The notes under the pieces: generated by a model
What the model was told of the DNA's origin: nothing
Seen by the model: only the letters and a program-made list of their open reading frames with translations
Database searches by the model: none
Program-made: the position numbers and the translations under genes
Part shown: positions 19,884 to 31,037 of the stretch, in pieces
Layout of the letters: every line of letters begins with the position of its first letter
Numbering within the stretch: position 1 is the first letter of the stretch
Source: Curvularia sp. ZM96
Taxonomy: Eukaryota; Ascomycota; Dothideomycetes; Pleosporales; Pleosporaceae
DNA length: 64,000 bases
Assembly: GCA_022457065.1 (NCBI GenBank)
Contig: JAJGBQ010000001.1
Span: 4,650,001-4,714,000 of the forward strand
Direction: 5' to 3'

Positions 19884-21189
19884 TTAATCCTTAGCACTGA
19901 AGTATATCAGGGATATGAAGGCCGCAAGAAGCTGTCCAAACGCCATTGCAGTAGCCCAGTCCCCAGCTGAGCCACCCCAAACAATGACACAAAACCACGT
20001 TATGGCAATGCTAAACCAGATCCAAGCTATCTTAACTGGCATTTCACAAATAATACGATCCATTTGCCATCCCATAACGAACTCTATACCACGTAGCTTG
20101 TCAATTCGGTCATCAAATTGTTGACATCCAGGAACTATAACCTGCCTAATTCACATACCGTATCAGCAATGTTCGTAACAGAGAGTTGATGTACTTACTT
20201 GGTATTATAGATGCAACTCTCTTGCGCCATGCCCTCCAAAGTTCGTAGCCCATTAGCTTTCCATGGGTTACGCGCGCAATCTTTTAGGAGATAGAGAGTA
20301 TCAAGTTTGTTTCTTCGTTGCCGAGCCGTCAGAATTTGGTCATTGACACAGGGCCTATCGAATGTGTCCATCATGGTCTCGCAATCCTGGCTATGCCAAC
20401 CTCGATCACACCGATCGCTAAAGTTGTAATCAGGCTCTAATGCAATTGTCTGGTCTGTCTTTCTCCAAATTTCGTCGATATTGACCGGGTATATGTGGAT
20501 AGGGATCGGCCCAGCTCCGTCCGGATCTCCAAGAAACCGAAACTATAAAATCTTTGTAAGTCACGTAACTAGTTATGACTAAAATCGTTTTGTTTTCTTA
20601 CCTCAACTTCATGTACATCAACGACACCATAGAAAGGAATCCAATTTTTCCATTTACTCTGATACTGAAAACAAGCGTCGTTCAATCTTTGGTAGATCGC
20701 AGTGTCACTTTCACAGGAGTTCTCTTTTGGATCAAGTTTCTCGTAAGTTTTCTTCTCCGACTGCATAACCCCGCTCTTATTGAATAGCTGACAGCGGCGT
20801 GTGACTCTGCGCCACTTGGTAGGACGGAGGCAGTGTAGTCGAACTGCGTATTGCCCAGATTTCTTCCCTCGAAGACAAAGGAAGCAACACTGCGCTGTTC
20901 GATCTGGAATACATTCACCGTCTCTAGAAGGTATATCGGAATAAGGTCCGATGAAGGGTATTGTTGTTGACCTTTTGGAATCTGAAACGGACAATGTCTC
21001 TTTTTGGCTTTCCTGCACGGCTTGTCGTTCCACATCGTCTGGAGTATGTGAAGATGACATGTGATGGTGTATGAAGCAGCAAAAGGACTGTAGTAAAGGG
21101 TAAGAACAGAATAGCGACAAAATTTCCAACAGTAGGCTTGCGATTGTGACTAGGCAGCGAAGGAAGGCTTTTGAGATGTATTTATCCAT
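19884..21189 (-). CDS. Membrane protein of unknown function, two C-terminal TM helices
   Basis: Three exons, 21189..20602, 20542..20199 and 20145..19884, encode 397 residues; the introns are 59 and 53 nt. The cytoplasmic-type middle contains Cys pairs (TAQCCFLCLRGKK), a conserved-looking IPFYGVVDVHEVEFRFLGDP block across the first junction, and the phrase PIHIYPVNIDEIWRK. The C-terminus has two hydrophobic helices, IAWIWFSIAITWFCVIVWGG and ATAMAFGQLLAAFISLIYFS, that would anchor it in a membrane. The ATG at 21189 adds an extra N-terminal hydrophobic stretch (FLRCLVTIASLLLEILSLF); starting at the ATG at 21060 (MSSSHTPDDVERQ) gives a soluble N-terminus like many fungal proteins of this plan. 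I recognise the plan but no function. It sits in the AT-rich island beside a solo LTR. Confidence 0.7.
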
Positions 21190-21640
21190 GCCACGCTAGG
21201 CTACTTTTGCGCTCTTTCTGCCAAACAAGGTATTAACTAGTTCTGCAAACATCTAGCCGCTCTAAGGAGTGCTATCACAAGTCTCCTATTGGTTAGTCTA
21301 AGAATAGAAAAGAATGAATTTAACTGATTAGCATTCAGCATATAAAGAGATACAGCAAGCAAGACAGCTGACACTCGTGACGCTCAACCTTGTCTCAGCC
21401 TTGCATCTCAGCCTGGCTGCTCGCGTCACTGTGCCGCTCTGTCCACCTCGATTTCACCTTTTCATCTCTTTCACTTCCCTCTCTCTCGTTCAACGCTTCC
21501 TGTCGCCTCTAAATTCTGATCTAGCAGCTTTAGCAGATGCTGCTTTCTTACTATTGCAATAGTAGGCCTAACGCAGGAGGGGCACGCGCATTAAAACTAG
21601 TAACGCGGGGCTAAGTTTAGCTACTCACTAGTAAAGAAGT
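21190..21640. other. AT-rich intergenic DNA left of repeat elements
   Basis: This stretch lies upstream of the membrane-protein gene and should contain its promoter. It includes a pyrimidine-rich segment (about 21420..21500), and no gene is supported. Confidence 0.45.
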
Positions 21641-21645
21641 AGGTC

Positions 21646-21798
21646 TAAGTAGCCTGGCAGATGGGTATGGAACACCCACTGTGGGTATAGGGTAGGGCTG
21701 GGTTACTCAGTAGGTGGGTTGGGGTAGGGCTGGGTCAGATGACTAAGTAGCCTAGCCCTACCCTAGCCCTACCCTGACCTATATGCCAGCCTAAGCTC
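21646..21798. repeat. Inverted-repeat (foldback/MITE-like) element
   Basis: A GGGTAGGGCTGGG block occurs at about 21690 and 21722, and its complement CCTAGCCCTACCC follows from 21751, with a second partial copy directly after. The 21722 and 21751 blocks can pair as a 13-bp stem (one mismatch) around a loop of about 16 nt. Outer arms (CTGGCAG near 21654, ATATGCCAG near 21780) also face each other, and TAAGTAGCCTGG/TAAGTAGCCTAG recurs as a direct repeat. It abuts the solo LTR. No coding capacity is seen; class and family are not determined. Confidence 0.6.
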
Positions 21799-21818
21799 TT
21801 GTGTTGTAGGGATATAGA

Positions 21819-22240
21819 TGTTAAGAGTGGATCTTGAGTGGAAGTAATATAAGACTTCTAGTGTTAAGACTCTGAGGTTGGTTTTCGCGGATGAAGTAAC
21901 AGGGTGATATGAATAGTGTCTCTGTAAGTAACTCTTATATTGTACTTGTACTCGTAACTTAAGTTAAATATATCGAGCTATAAGGGCTTAATGCCTATTC
22001 CTATATACTTGTGATGCTCGTAACCCTCAGTTAGAGGAGTCCGAGGATTGCTTGGTAGCTAATGTACGAGGAGCTTTCCTCTGTGGCTTATGTACGAGGA
22101 GTCTGCTAAGACCTCTCCTCGTGCATAGAGGTCTGAGGGAGTCACGTGACACTGACCCCCGCGTTACATATGGCCCTATCGACTAGGCGTCGATGTTCCT
22201 TAACTTAACCGCCGTGCCTCCTTCCTTCAGGTTCGTAACA
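21819..22240. mobile_element. Solo LTR of an LTR retrotransposon
   Basis: The 422-bp element starts TGTTA and ends TAACA, the canonical TG...CA inverted termini of an LTR. It is flanked by a perfect 5-bp direct repeat, ATAGA, at 21814..21818 and 22241..22245, which fits an integrase target-site duplication. No reverse transcriptase, integrase or second LTR is nearby, so it is a solo LTR left by recombination between the two LTRs. Inside, TGTACGAGGAG occurs twice (about 22062 and 22091). Orientation and superfamily (Copia or Gypsy) cannot be told. Confidence 0.8.
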
Positions 22241-22245
22241 ATAGA

Positions 22246-22786
22246 GAGATACTCAATACGCTATATGCAAAACTGTATATAATATAATAAGAACGATTGT
22301 AATTGTTATAATATACGTTATTAGGCAGAATAAGAGCAACTTCAGAGTAATGCGACGTTAAGCACAGCTCTATTTGTCTGCGTAGAAAGGGAATAGAAGC
22401 CTAGATAGCAGATCTATCTTGGTGCGAGGGATTTCTTGGTTATACGGGATGCACGTTATTTCTTCTTTTTCATTTGTCACTACTGGCTTGCCTGCGGTGA
22501 TTGGCCTGTCAAAATGTATCACAAAAAACGGACAGTATTTATACATGCGATGTGTTTCATTCTAATCTCGCTATTCTGTTGCGATTATCAGAGGAAATAC
22601 TACACATGCATGCGAAAACAATTAGGCAATTAAATAAGTTTTTCATTTCTCATCATTTCATCGAACCATGTATAAGGTGAGAATACTCCAGCTAGAGAGA
22701 ACAAAAACATACAATATACTGTAGACTCTTCTCTCGAGTTGTGCTTCTCACTCATCCTCATAGCAATACTAATTACATTCCCATGT
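22246..22786. other. AT-rich gene-free DNA right of the LTR
   Basis: This region is strongly AT-rich, especially 22250..22330, and holds the 3' end of the MFS gene at its right side. No open frame shows protein-like features. Confidence 0.5.
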
Positions 22787-24384
22787 TTAGTAGACATAAA
22801 AGTTCTGCGCATCACTATCCTGCTCGCGAATCTGCTTGTTCTTGCGCAGGAAGAGAATCTTGGCGACCCAGGCCGTCACCGCAGTCATGACGGAGAAGGC
22901 GGCGGAAGAACTCAGAGCAATCACGTACTTGGGTTGGTCAGACTTGGGCCACAGGTAGGGGGTCCTATTGTATTTGGTTAGTGGGCGTGTTCCGTGGAAA
23001 CAGATAGGATCACAGAGAGTCTTACCAGATAAACGACGCATTCATAATAGTCGTCACGATACCAATAGCAACAGCCTTCTTCTCAGGCGTCTGTCCGCAT
23101 GTCGATCCGCACCAGCCAAGAATCAAAGAGTTGACACCATAAGTGCCAATGGTGAAAATGACCATGGCTACGTATCGGCCCGCAACGCCAATGTCAGCAC
23201 AGGCAAGTCCGAAACCGAAGGTGGCGACGGCTTTGGAAATGGTAATGTGCCAGGTTCGCTCGTTGAACTTGCCAGAGGACCAGGATACAACAATGGTGAC
23301 GGCGCCGGCAATGAGGTAGGGTGGGCATGTTAGGACGAGAGTGATGATTTTTTCGAAGCCAAGGGTTTCGACGACAGTGGGGAAGAAGTTCTTGAAACCT
23401 GTACAAGAAAAGGTTAGTACATGAGACTTGTTTCATAGATGAAAAGTGGAGGATTTTGAACATACCATTAGCAGCCAAGTGCATGTGTGCCATGAAAGCG
23501 AAGATCCAGACCATGGGGTCCTTGCCAGCTTGGCGGAAACCAGCCCAGACAGACGTCTCGCCCTTGTTTCCAACAGTATCCATGGCCATGCGGTTGGTGG
23601 CAAGATCGCGCTCCTCTTGGGTCAGCCACCAAGTGTTGTGCGGGAAATCGGGCAGCAGAAAGAATCCAGCGATGGCAATGACAAAAGTCACGGCACCCTG
23701 AAGGATGAAGAGCCACCTCCAGCCGCTGATGCCACCGACGTCGCTTAGGCCGTGGAAGATTCCTGCGGCGATCAAGCCAGCGAAGGCGGTGGCGAGGATG
23801 TTACCAGTGTACAGGATAGCAATACGGGTCGCAACCTCCTTACGTGTGTAGAACATGGAAAGGAGGTACACGGCACCAGGGTAGTAGGGAGCTTCTGTGA
23901 TACCGAGGAAAAATCGGGTAAGGAGGAGGCCGGTGAAGTCTTTGGATAGCGCGGTGAGAGCGGAGACGATGGCCCATAGAGCCATGCAAATTCCCATGTA
24001 GCGTGATGGTCGTGTGCGGTTGAGAAACATGTTGCTAGGGATCTGGCCAAGCAGGTATCCCACGAAGAGGATGCTGACGCACGTTTGGTACTGGGTGCTG
24101 GTGAGGTTGAGATCCTTCTCCAGGTCATCGAGACGTGCCAGTGCAATCGCATTGCGATCAAGATAATTCAACCAGTACATTGACCAGAGCATCGGCATGA
24201 TCCATTTGTCCAATTTCCGAACGAGTGCAATTTCTCGTGGGTCCGTCTTCTCGTGGGCTCCTGAGTAGTCCACCTTCGTAACCACCGGGACGGACTTTAT
24301 GGGTTCGTCATCATGAGTGTGCGCTCGCTCCAGCATGACGGCGGGGTCTTTCTTGACATCCTGCATGGTGGCGGGTTGTGTCAA
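22787..24384 (-). CDS. MFS transporter, anion:cation symporter (Dal5/allantoate permease-like) family
   Basis: Exons 24384..23466, 23398..23026 and 22964..22787 encode 489 residues; introns are 67 and 61 nt. After a hydrophilic N-tail come about twelve transmembrane helices. Family landmarks are WLNYLDRNAIALARLDDLEK after helix 1, GYLLGQIPSNMFLNRTRPSR at the first cytoplasmic loop, and the FFLGITEAPYYPGAVYLLS segment around helices 4-5, all typical of fungal ACS-family permeases that import organic anions such as allantoate, nicotinate, pantothenate or biotin precursors by proton symport. The second half shows TPYLWPKSDQPKYV before the last helix and a charged C-tail. The substrate cannot be told from sequence alone. 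The gene stands alone beside transposon remnants, with no pathway partners. Confidence 0.9.
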
Positions 24385-26659
24385 TGCTTCAGTGAAGACA
24401 CTGGTGTGCAGGTATACAGGGATTTAGGATAGAAAGAGGTATGAACAGAGTGCTGTTGGATCACCAGACAGTGAACTGGATGTCCTGGAGAAGCAGCAAT
24501 CTAGGGTCGTGGCCCCATTCTCTTATACACCCAGCCAACGCCTCACTGTGGGGTTGAAAATGCATGTTGCCTCTGATCAACACTAAGCACCACCCTCTTC
24601 CGAAAACACGCGACTTGGTCAAGGTGCTCCGCTCGTGCATGTTTCCAAGCCACCCAAGAGCACTACTTCCGGCCGCCTTGGAACGTGTTTGAGGCTACCG
24701 GTGTGGTCACGACTGGGGTGCGGGGTCCCCAGACGGCAACTGTCCAACGTCCAGACATAGTGATTGGGTGGGAGTTCCGACTCCGAATCGCAGGTCTGCA
24801 TCGAAGTCTGTAAAGAGCCCGAGCATGGTCTGCCTTAGAAGCTGGGCATCGCTAGTCACCTCCCCACACCCGATAGCTATGGTCAGACAACCCAGCAGTA
24901 CCCAATTATGTAGCAGAGATATCGAATTCGGTGCAAATGAAGCCGATGCTCGGGGGTGTGAACGGAGCGTCAGAGGCTATGGAAATTCCACACAACCCTG
25001 TCAATCCTCGACGGCTCAGATCAAACAAGTTTGATCAGAAGAGCAAACTTTTCGTCAAGCACGTCTCACTGACTTTGCAACCAAGACAGACGCTCTCCCA
25101 GTCAGGTAACCCGCAAGGTGCTCAACGCCTTCCTGGCTGGGTTTTCCGTCAGCGGCTGTCTCAGTGAACGCTCGTGACCGATTCCGGTCAAATGCCCAGA
25201 ATAACCCTGGACTTATGTAGTCTTGTCGTGGAGACAAGTAGTTTGGCAAGCCCACAAAATCCTTGGTGTTTTGCGAGGTCGGTTACCTGGTAGCAGGGAA
25301 AACCAGCTGAGTGTCTCGACTAAGGCCTAGGCCAAGCAGGCCCAGATCAGCACCAAGATCCCCAAGATCTTGCCCTAGTCACATTGCGGGGAAATTAGGG
25401 TCGGTAGTGGGGTTTGTTGCATAACTGAGGAGCTAAGCGTCGGGGTGGTGCATGCTTTCTCAGCCGCGCTGCAGCTTGGTCGCGTATTTGGAGCATAAGC
25501 GCTCGCAAGAGGCAGGGCAGGAGGACTTCGTCTCGAGACTACTGCCAAGGAGGATAGCTCCGACCGTCTTCCGCCGTCCAAGGAGCCAATCATATCTGCG
25601 CCAAGTCCGACGGCGGGATTATAAACATCTTGGCTGAACTATCTCGCACGGCGCCAAACTTTCTCGGCAGCTCCACGGAGGAACACGGATCCGTGTTGCG
25701 GTAGTTGATGGTGATGGCGGCTATGGGTTGTGCCACCGAAAACTAGTCAGTGGCCAATTGGGCAGCTCGTATGCGGCGGTGCAATGTCCGATTTCGTATT
25801 ATGGTGTCGAAGGCCATGAGGGATTTGTTCTCTAGAGAATGGACCGGGTTGATCCTCTTGTCATACAGATTTCTCGGCCGGAGTGGATGCAAAGGCGACG
25901 GCGATGGTGACAGCGACGATCCCTAACGAAGAGCAAGACGGGGCCCCATGGGGACTGTGGAGTACAACGTTTAACCAGATACCTGGACGTAGCCGTGCGT
26001 TGCTGATCTTTGTTCCACCCGACCGGAAGGACAAGCTAAACAACGTGTGGTCCCAACAGCGACGAACACTTTCTCTTGGGGAAGTCGGTTCACTGCGAGG
26101 TGCGATGCTAGTTATCTGAGGGGCAGAGATTAGTTTGATATATACCAATGCCAACCGAGCTGCGGATAAGGTATCCGCGCAACCAAGCCGGAGGGTACTG
26201 TCGGCGTGTCGCGTGGACAGACTCCAAGATGCTTCGGTCCTTGGTTGTGCTGCACGACCGAGGTCAAGACCGAACAAGCTGATCACGAAGTGAGATGCTA
26301 AGACTATCGAAGAGATTCAACTCTAGAGAGGAGACAGAGCTATATCCAAGTTGCTGGATTAGTTTGTGTAAACATAAGTACTTCTTCTATGGAGTCTGTT
26401 CGTCTGTGTGCAGCCTAATTCTATGGAGCACATGAGTGGTCTCTTAGGTGTCCTTCAAGCATGAAGTTACGATCGGACAATTTACGGAGGACCCCTGCCC
26501 TTGAAAGGGCTGCTTGATTCAATTTGTAGGGCCGCGATGGGGGTAGAAGAATGGTGTTGTGCAAAAAGTATCGAGGGGAAGCCTCGCCTGTACGTCACCA
26601 AGCCCGATCGCGCCTAGCGTTCACGTGATCATGAACAAAAATCGAAAATAAAACAAAAA
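24385..26659. other. Gene-poor region (2.3 kb) upstream of MFS gene
   Basis: This contains the MFS promoter at its left end. Further right there are short frames on both strands (for example about 25861..26286 minus), none with motifs, splice-consistent extensions or family resemblance. I see no repeat with clear termini. It may contain decayed coding DNA but I cannot show it. Confidence 0.45.
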
Positions 26660-26778
26660 CATACGACAGCGGGGATTCGCCAGTGGTCACCCACCTGACT
26701 ACTAGTCCGCCGGTCTTCAGCTTAAGTACCGGAGATCGAACGGGATCCGCTGCATGTCTGAAGCCTATGGTCGTATGT
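26660..26778 (-). rRNA. rrn5: 5S ribosomal RNA
   Basis: Read on the minus strand, the sequence opens with ACATACGACCATAGGC and contains the universally conserved 5S elements: the loop-A/helix III region, GGTACTTAAGCTGAAGACCG around the middle (box A/IE/box C internal promoter region for TFIIIA), then TAGTAGTCAGGTGGGTGACC, and closes with TGTCGTATGTT, which pairs with the 5' end. It is followed on its own strand by a T run, as expected for RNA polymerase III termination. The length is about 119 nt. Dispersed, single 5S copies outside the rDNA repeat are usual in filamentous ascomycetes. Ends are accurate to a base or two. Confidence 0.93.
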
Positions 26779-27818
26779 ACTAGATATTGGAATCATGATC
26801 AATATATCCCAATGTTATCAAGAGACAGAGTCCACCTTGACCAGCATCTACGGTCACAAGGTCACATGATGCAAGGTCATGTGACTATGCTCTCATACAA
26901 TTAGGTAAGTTGAAGACAGAAAACAGAGACTATACGTAGCGCCTTCTTTTCTCTATACATCTTCCTGCATACGATGGTTCGAGATAAACTCGTTCGACAG
27001 GTCCCTCCGCCAACAACACTGTGAAGGGTACATAGAGGTAAGGCCGACCCAACTACACAACCCATACTTCAACCACAATGATCAACTAGAGATGCTACTC
27101 ATCAAAGCCTTCAGCCATCAAATTTGTTTCAGTAACAAACCGCATTTCGATCTGCCCTGTAGGCTCTCTTCATACTCCTCGTGCTTCCACACTCGCACCT
27201 CCCACCTCAATCCCAAATATACGATACACCACACAATCTCCACAGCCACCCAGCAGCGTAACTACCCCACCAAGCCCCATTTTCCAACACCACCATCTTA
27301 CCCACCACCCCGTGTCGCGCTAAGCAAAGTCCGCATTCAGCATATGTGCCTACGTAGTAGCAGCCTGCCTGACAGCCGCACAGCCTAGCGCGAGTCAGAG
27401 GGAGAAGCATGCGTGGGTTCGGGCTAAAATACACCTGCATGCGTGACTAAATTCATTTCCCTGAGGGTTCCGTAGTTTGCGCGTGGTGTACGTACGAAGT
27501 ATATGCATGCGTTGCCCTGGCTTATAGCGGCATACCCTGCAGTGAGCTATAGGACTTAGTATAGCTTGTACGTTTACACCAAGTCAGGTGCAGGTATACT
27601 AGCACTGATATAAATCCCATTCTCAATTCCCGTTGCCTTGCTAGCTTGTTAGTAAAATATGTATACGCCCAATTATTACATGAGTATTGCTCATCCACAG
27701 CAAGCCATGAACACATCAATCGCCTTGGTACAGTCTTTACATTCCTATATAGAGGTATATTGCATTTACTTTTGTTAACTTTTTTACTATTCACTGTCGA
27801 GATCATTTTACAACAACT
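26779..27818. other. Intergenic between 5S rRNA and fumarase 3' end
   Basis: This 1.04-kb region holds the upstream side of the 5S gene and the 3' UTR of fumarase. A short plus-strand frame at 27092..27388 is Pro/Ser/Thr-rich without features. No gene is supported. Confidence 0.45.
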
Positions 27819-29547
27819 CTAGTTCTTTGGCTTGTACTCGGCAGGATTGACCATAAGCTCCGGTCGGACATACTTGTCAAAGTCGGCCTCGCTAATGACC
27901 TCGAGCTTGAGGGCAGCCTCCTTGAGAGTGGTGCCGTTCTTGTGGGCGTACTTGGCGGTCTTGCTGGCGGCGTCGTAGCCGATAACAGGGTTGAGGCAGG
28001 TAACAAGCATGAGACTGGAATGAGTCAGTATTGGCATGACGAACGAAAGATATCTATCAACTCACCTCTCACTCATGATCGAGCTGATGCGCTTCTCGTC
28101 AGCCTCCAGACCTGCAACAAGGTTCTTCTCGAAACTCCTCATGCCATCGGCAAGGAGGCGAGAGCTGTGCAGCAGGTTGCGGATCATGACGGGCTTGAAG
28201 ACGTTGAGCTCAAAGTTGCCCTGGGATCCGGCAAAGGTAGTGGCGGCCTGGTTACCGAACACCTGGGCACAGACCATGGTGAGCGACTCGCACTGTGTGG
28301 GGTTGACCTTTCCAGGCATGATGGAGGAACCCGGCTCGTTCTCTGGCAGCTTGAGTTCACCCAGACCGCAGCGGGGACCGGAGCCGAGGAAGCGGATATC
28401 TTGGGCGATCTTGAAAAGCGAGGTAGCCAGAGTGTTGAGCTGGCCGTGGGCCTCTACAATGGCGTCGTGAGCAGCAAGAGCCTCAAACTTGTTGGGGGCC
28501 GTGACAAAGTCTTTGCCAGTCATCTTGCTAACTTCAGCGGCAATGTCCTCGGCGAATCCCTTGAAGGTGTTGATTCCGGTACCGACAGCGGTTCCTCCCT
28601 GGGCCAGCATCTTGAGGCGGGGCAGGCACGTCTTTATGCGCTCAATGCCAAAGTCCAGTTGTTGCACGTAGCCAGAGAACTCCTGACCCAGAGTCAGAGG
28701 GGTGGCATCCTGCAAGTGTGTCCTTCCAATCTTGATCAGCTTCTCCCACTGGTCGGCCTTCTTCTTCAGCGCGTCCCGCAGGCTGGTGAGGGCAGGGAGG
28801 AGCGACTCCTCAAAGTCGAGAACGGCGGCAATGTGCATGACGGTGGGGAAGGTGTCGTTGGACGAGGCAGACATGTTGACGTGGTCGTTGGGGTGGACAG
28901 GCTTCTTGGTACCCATGGTGCCGCCGAGGATCTCAATGGCGCGGTTCGAGATGACTTCGTTGGCGTTCATGTTGGACTGTGTGCCGGAACCAGTCTGCCA
29001 GACGACGAGGGGAAAGTGGTCGATGAGCTTGAGGGATGCAACCTCCTCAGCGGCTTGCTGGATAGCCTCTCCGAGCTTGGGATCTGTTGTAGTGTTAGTA
29101 CTGCAGCCTCGCGCTCTTTCCATGCACCGTACCCAGCCCAAACTTCATGTTGACTTTGGCAGCGGCGCCCTTGAGGATACCGAAGGCACGCACAATGGGC
29201 GGGGGCATGCGGTCCTGGGGCTGGTTGATGCGGAAGTTCTCGAGGGAGCGCTCCGTCTGGGCTCCCCAGTACTTGTCTGCGGGGACCTGGATCTCGCCAA
29301 AGGCATCGCTCTCGGTTCTGGTGTTGGACATGGCGGCGGTAGTGGCGCTGAACTGGCGGCGCTGGAAGCAGGACTGGGCCTTGACGGGCGAGGCTCTGGT
29401 GGTGGAGAGCAGGCGCGCACTGCGGGCACAGCAGAATGAGGGGCTGCTGGCCTTCGCATGTGCCAGTGAGCGTAGTGCTCCGGCCTCGGCAGCGCGGAGC
29501 TTGGTTGCGCCTCGGAACATGGTCGCAGCGGGTGTTGTTGGGTCCAA
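27819..29547 (-). CDS. fum1: Fumarate hydratase (fumarase, class II)
   Basis: Exons 29547..29133, 29083..28066 and 28014..27819 encode 542 residues (533 if the ATG at 29520, MFRGATKLRAAEAG, is used). The N-terminus is rich in Arg, Ala and Ser without acidic residues until about residue 75, a mitochondrial targeting sequence; a second in-frame methionine just before SNTRTESDAFGEIQVP could start a cytosolic form. Class II hallmarks are QTGSGTQSNMNANEV, HPNDHVNMSASSNDTFPTVM (substrate-site residues) and the signature GSSIMPGKVNP. The enzyme interconverts fumarate and malate in the TCA cycle, and in fungi is also cytosolic. Introns are 49 and 51 nt. No frame break is visible. Confidence 0.96.
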
Positions 29548-31037
29548 TTGGGGGTGGCAGTCGAGGGCAAGATGGCGGATGGGATGGTATCAGCGTGCGA
29601 GATGGACAGAGGGCGCCAGTCGGGGGACGACAGAGAGACAATTGCTCGAGACAAAAATGTCGAGCTTCGAAGCTCTGACCCCAGCCATGACGCTGCGGGA
29701 CACGCCTCCGGTCTTTCCCGGGGATGTGGTCACGTGACGCGGCGAATGCCAAGATGTAGGCGGAATCTGCGATGGAGAGCCTCTTGAGCGGGGAGACATT
29801 GAGGGGCAGGAAAAGACGTGGATTTTTTTCTCGTCACCGTCACCTTCGACCGCTGCCCGCCGCCGCGGCGCCCTCTCACCATCGCTTTTCTTGCCTTCCC
29901 CGTCGCGCTTCTTGGGCCCCAGAGCTGGCGCCCAAATGCTCAGTACCAGCACCATGATTAGCCCGAGTGCGCCGTCCAGTCCACATGCAGCGTCGGCTCA
30001 GCCACTGACTGTGATTGCAGTCGTTGACCAGAGGTAGGCGACACGGCCAGCGGCTGCTGCTCCTCAAGGTAACGATTCGCGCTGCCTGCCCGCCTGCAGT
30101 GGACTGGACTCTACAACACGCTTCTGCCCACATGCGCTCTGCCTACCCGCCTGTCTGTCCGCTTGCTTGCTTGCTTGCTTCCTTCGGCCGCCCTAGTGGA
30201 AAGTCTGCATAGTCACCGATCAAACTTCGGCATGATCGGGCACACCCTGTTGAGTGAAACAGCTCGCGCCCATGGTCCTTTTTCCGCTGAACCTCCGTCC
30301 GCCCTGCCGTGCTCTGGTTCCGCTCCTGGCTCTGCTCTGGCTTACTGGGCGGACGCTCACCCTCGTACTGCCCGCTCAGCTGAGCTTAGTAGAGCCGCCG
30401 AGGGCAAACGCGCAAAAGTACTTGAAGTAACTAGGTCGCACCGTGACGCCCGGCAGCCTGAGCCCTGCACCTTCCGGCCTCCGACGGCTGGCCATGATTA
30501 GATTAATGCAGGCGAGTCAAGTCGAGGGCACCTGATCCGTCTCCACCGTTGTTGCGATCGATGCTGGGCGTTCGCTGTTCAGCGTGCCAACGTGACATTG
30601 AGCTAAATGACCCCTCATCCTCGTTGACCTTCACAGGTCCGTTTCCAGCTTCGACAAACGGACTTGCCCCGACTCTGTCGCTATTCTGGACACTGCCGCC
30701 TCGTGGCACAGTAGCCGCTCCTCCACCGTGCTTCACCTTTGACCTCGTTCATCTCGTGCACCCACCGGTACCAACAAACGCCCCACGCACTTGCTAAGCC
30801 GCTGATAAGGCTTCCATGACCACTGTTCGAGCCTTCTGCTCCACCTCTCTCTGCCCAACCACTACCCCAACTTAGGGAGAGGCCGACCGTCTACTCACCT
30901 ATTGCAACATCTCCTTTGATAAGTTCCGACATTTGCGTTCACTCAGCACAGTCTCCGACTCTCCGCTCGCTGACGAACGGCTTCGACCTAGCTGTATCCA
31001 AGTGCGTTCTATTCACCTTCTGGGAAAAAAAGCTCGT
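29548..31037. promoter_or_regulatory. Divergent intergenic region, fumarase / RING gene
   Basis: This GC-rich 1.49-kb region separates divergent genes. It contains a (GCTT)5 run at 30161..30180 and CT-rich stretches typical of fungal leaders from about 30820 to 31000. The frame of the RING gene stays open upstream to an ATG at 30933. No separate gene is supported. Confidence 0.5.
30161..30180. repeat. (GCTT)5 microsatellite
   Basis: Five perfect tandem copies of the tetranucleotide GCTT, in the fumarase/RING intergenic region. Confidence 0.85.

Noticed and set aside
21690..21775. GGGTAGGGCT repeats considered as telomere-like sequence
   Set aside because: Unit differs from fungal TTAGGG, copies are few and arranged as inverted repeats, and conserved genes lie on both sides.
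22787..24384. MFS gene considered as part of a secondary-metabolite cluster
   Set aside because: No polyketide synthase, NRPS, P450 or pathway regulator lies near; neighbours are transposon remnants, 5S rRNA and fumarase.
25861..26286. 141-codon minus-strand frame in the MFS-5S gap
   Set aside because: Opposite strand is also open (25883..26119); no motif and no plausible splicing to other exons.
27942..29153. 403-codon plus-strand open frame
   Set aside because: Antisense to fumarase; GC-biased codons on the minus strand keep the opposite frame open. Fumarase is certain.
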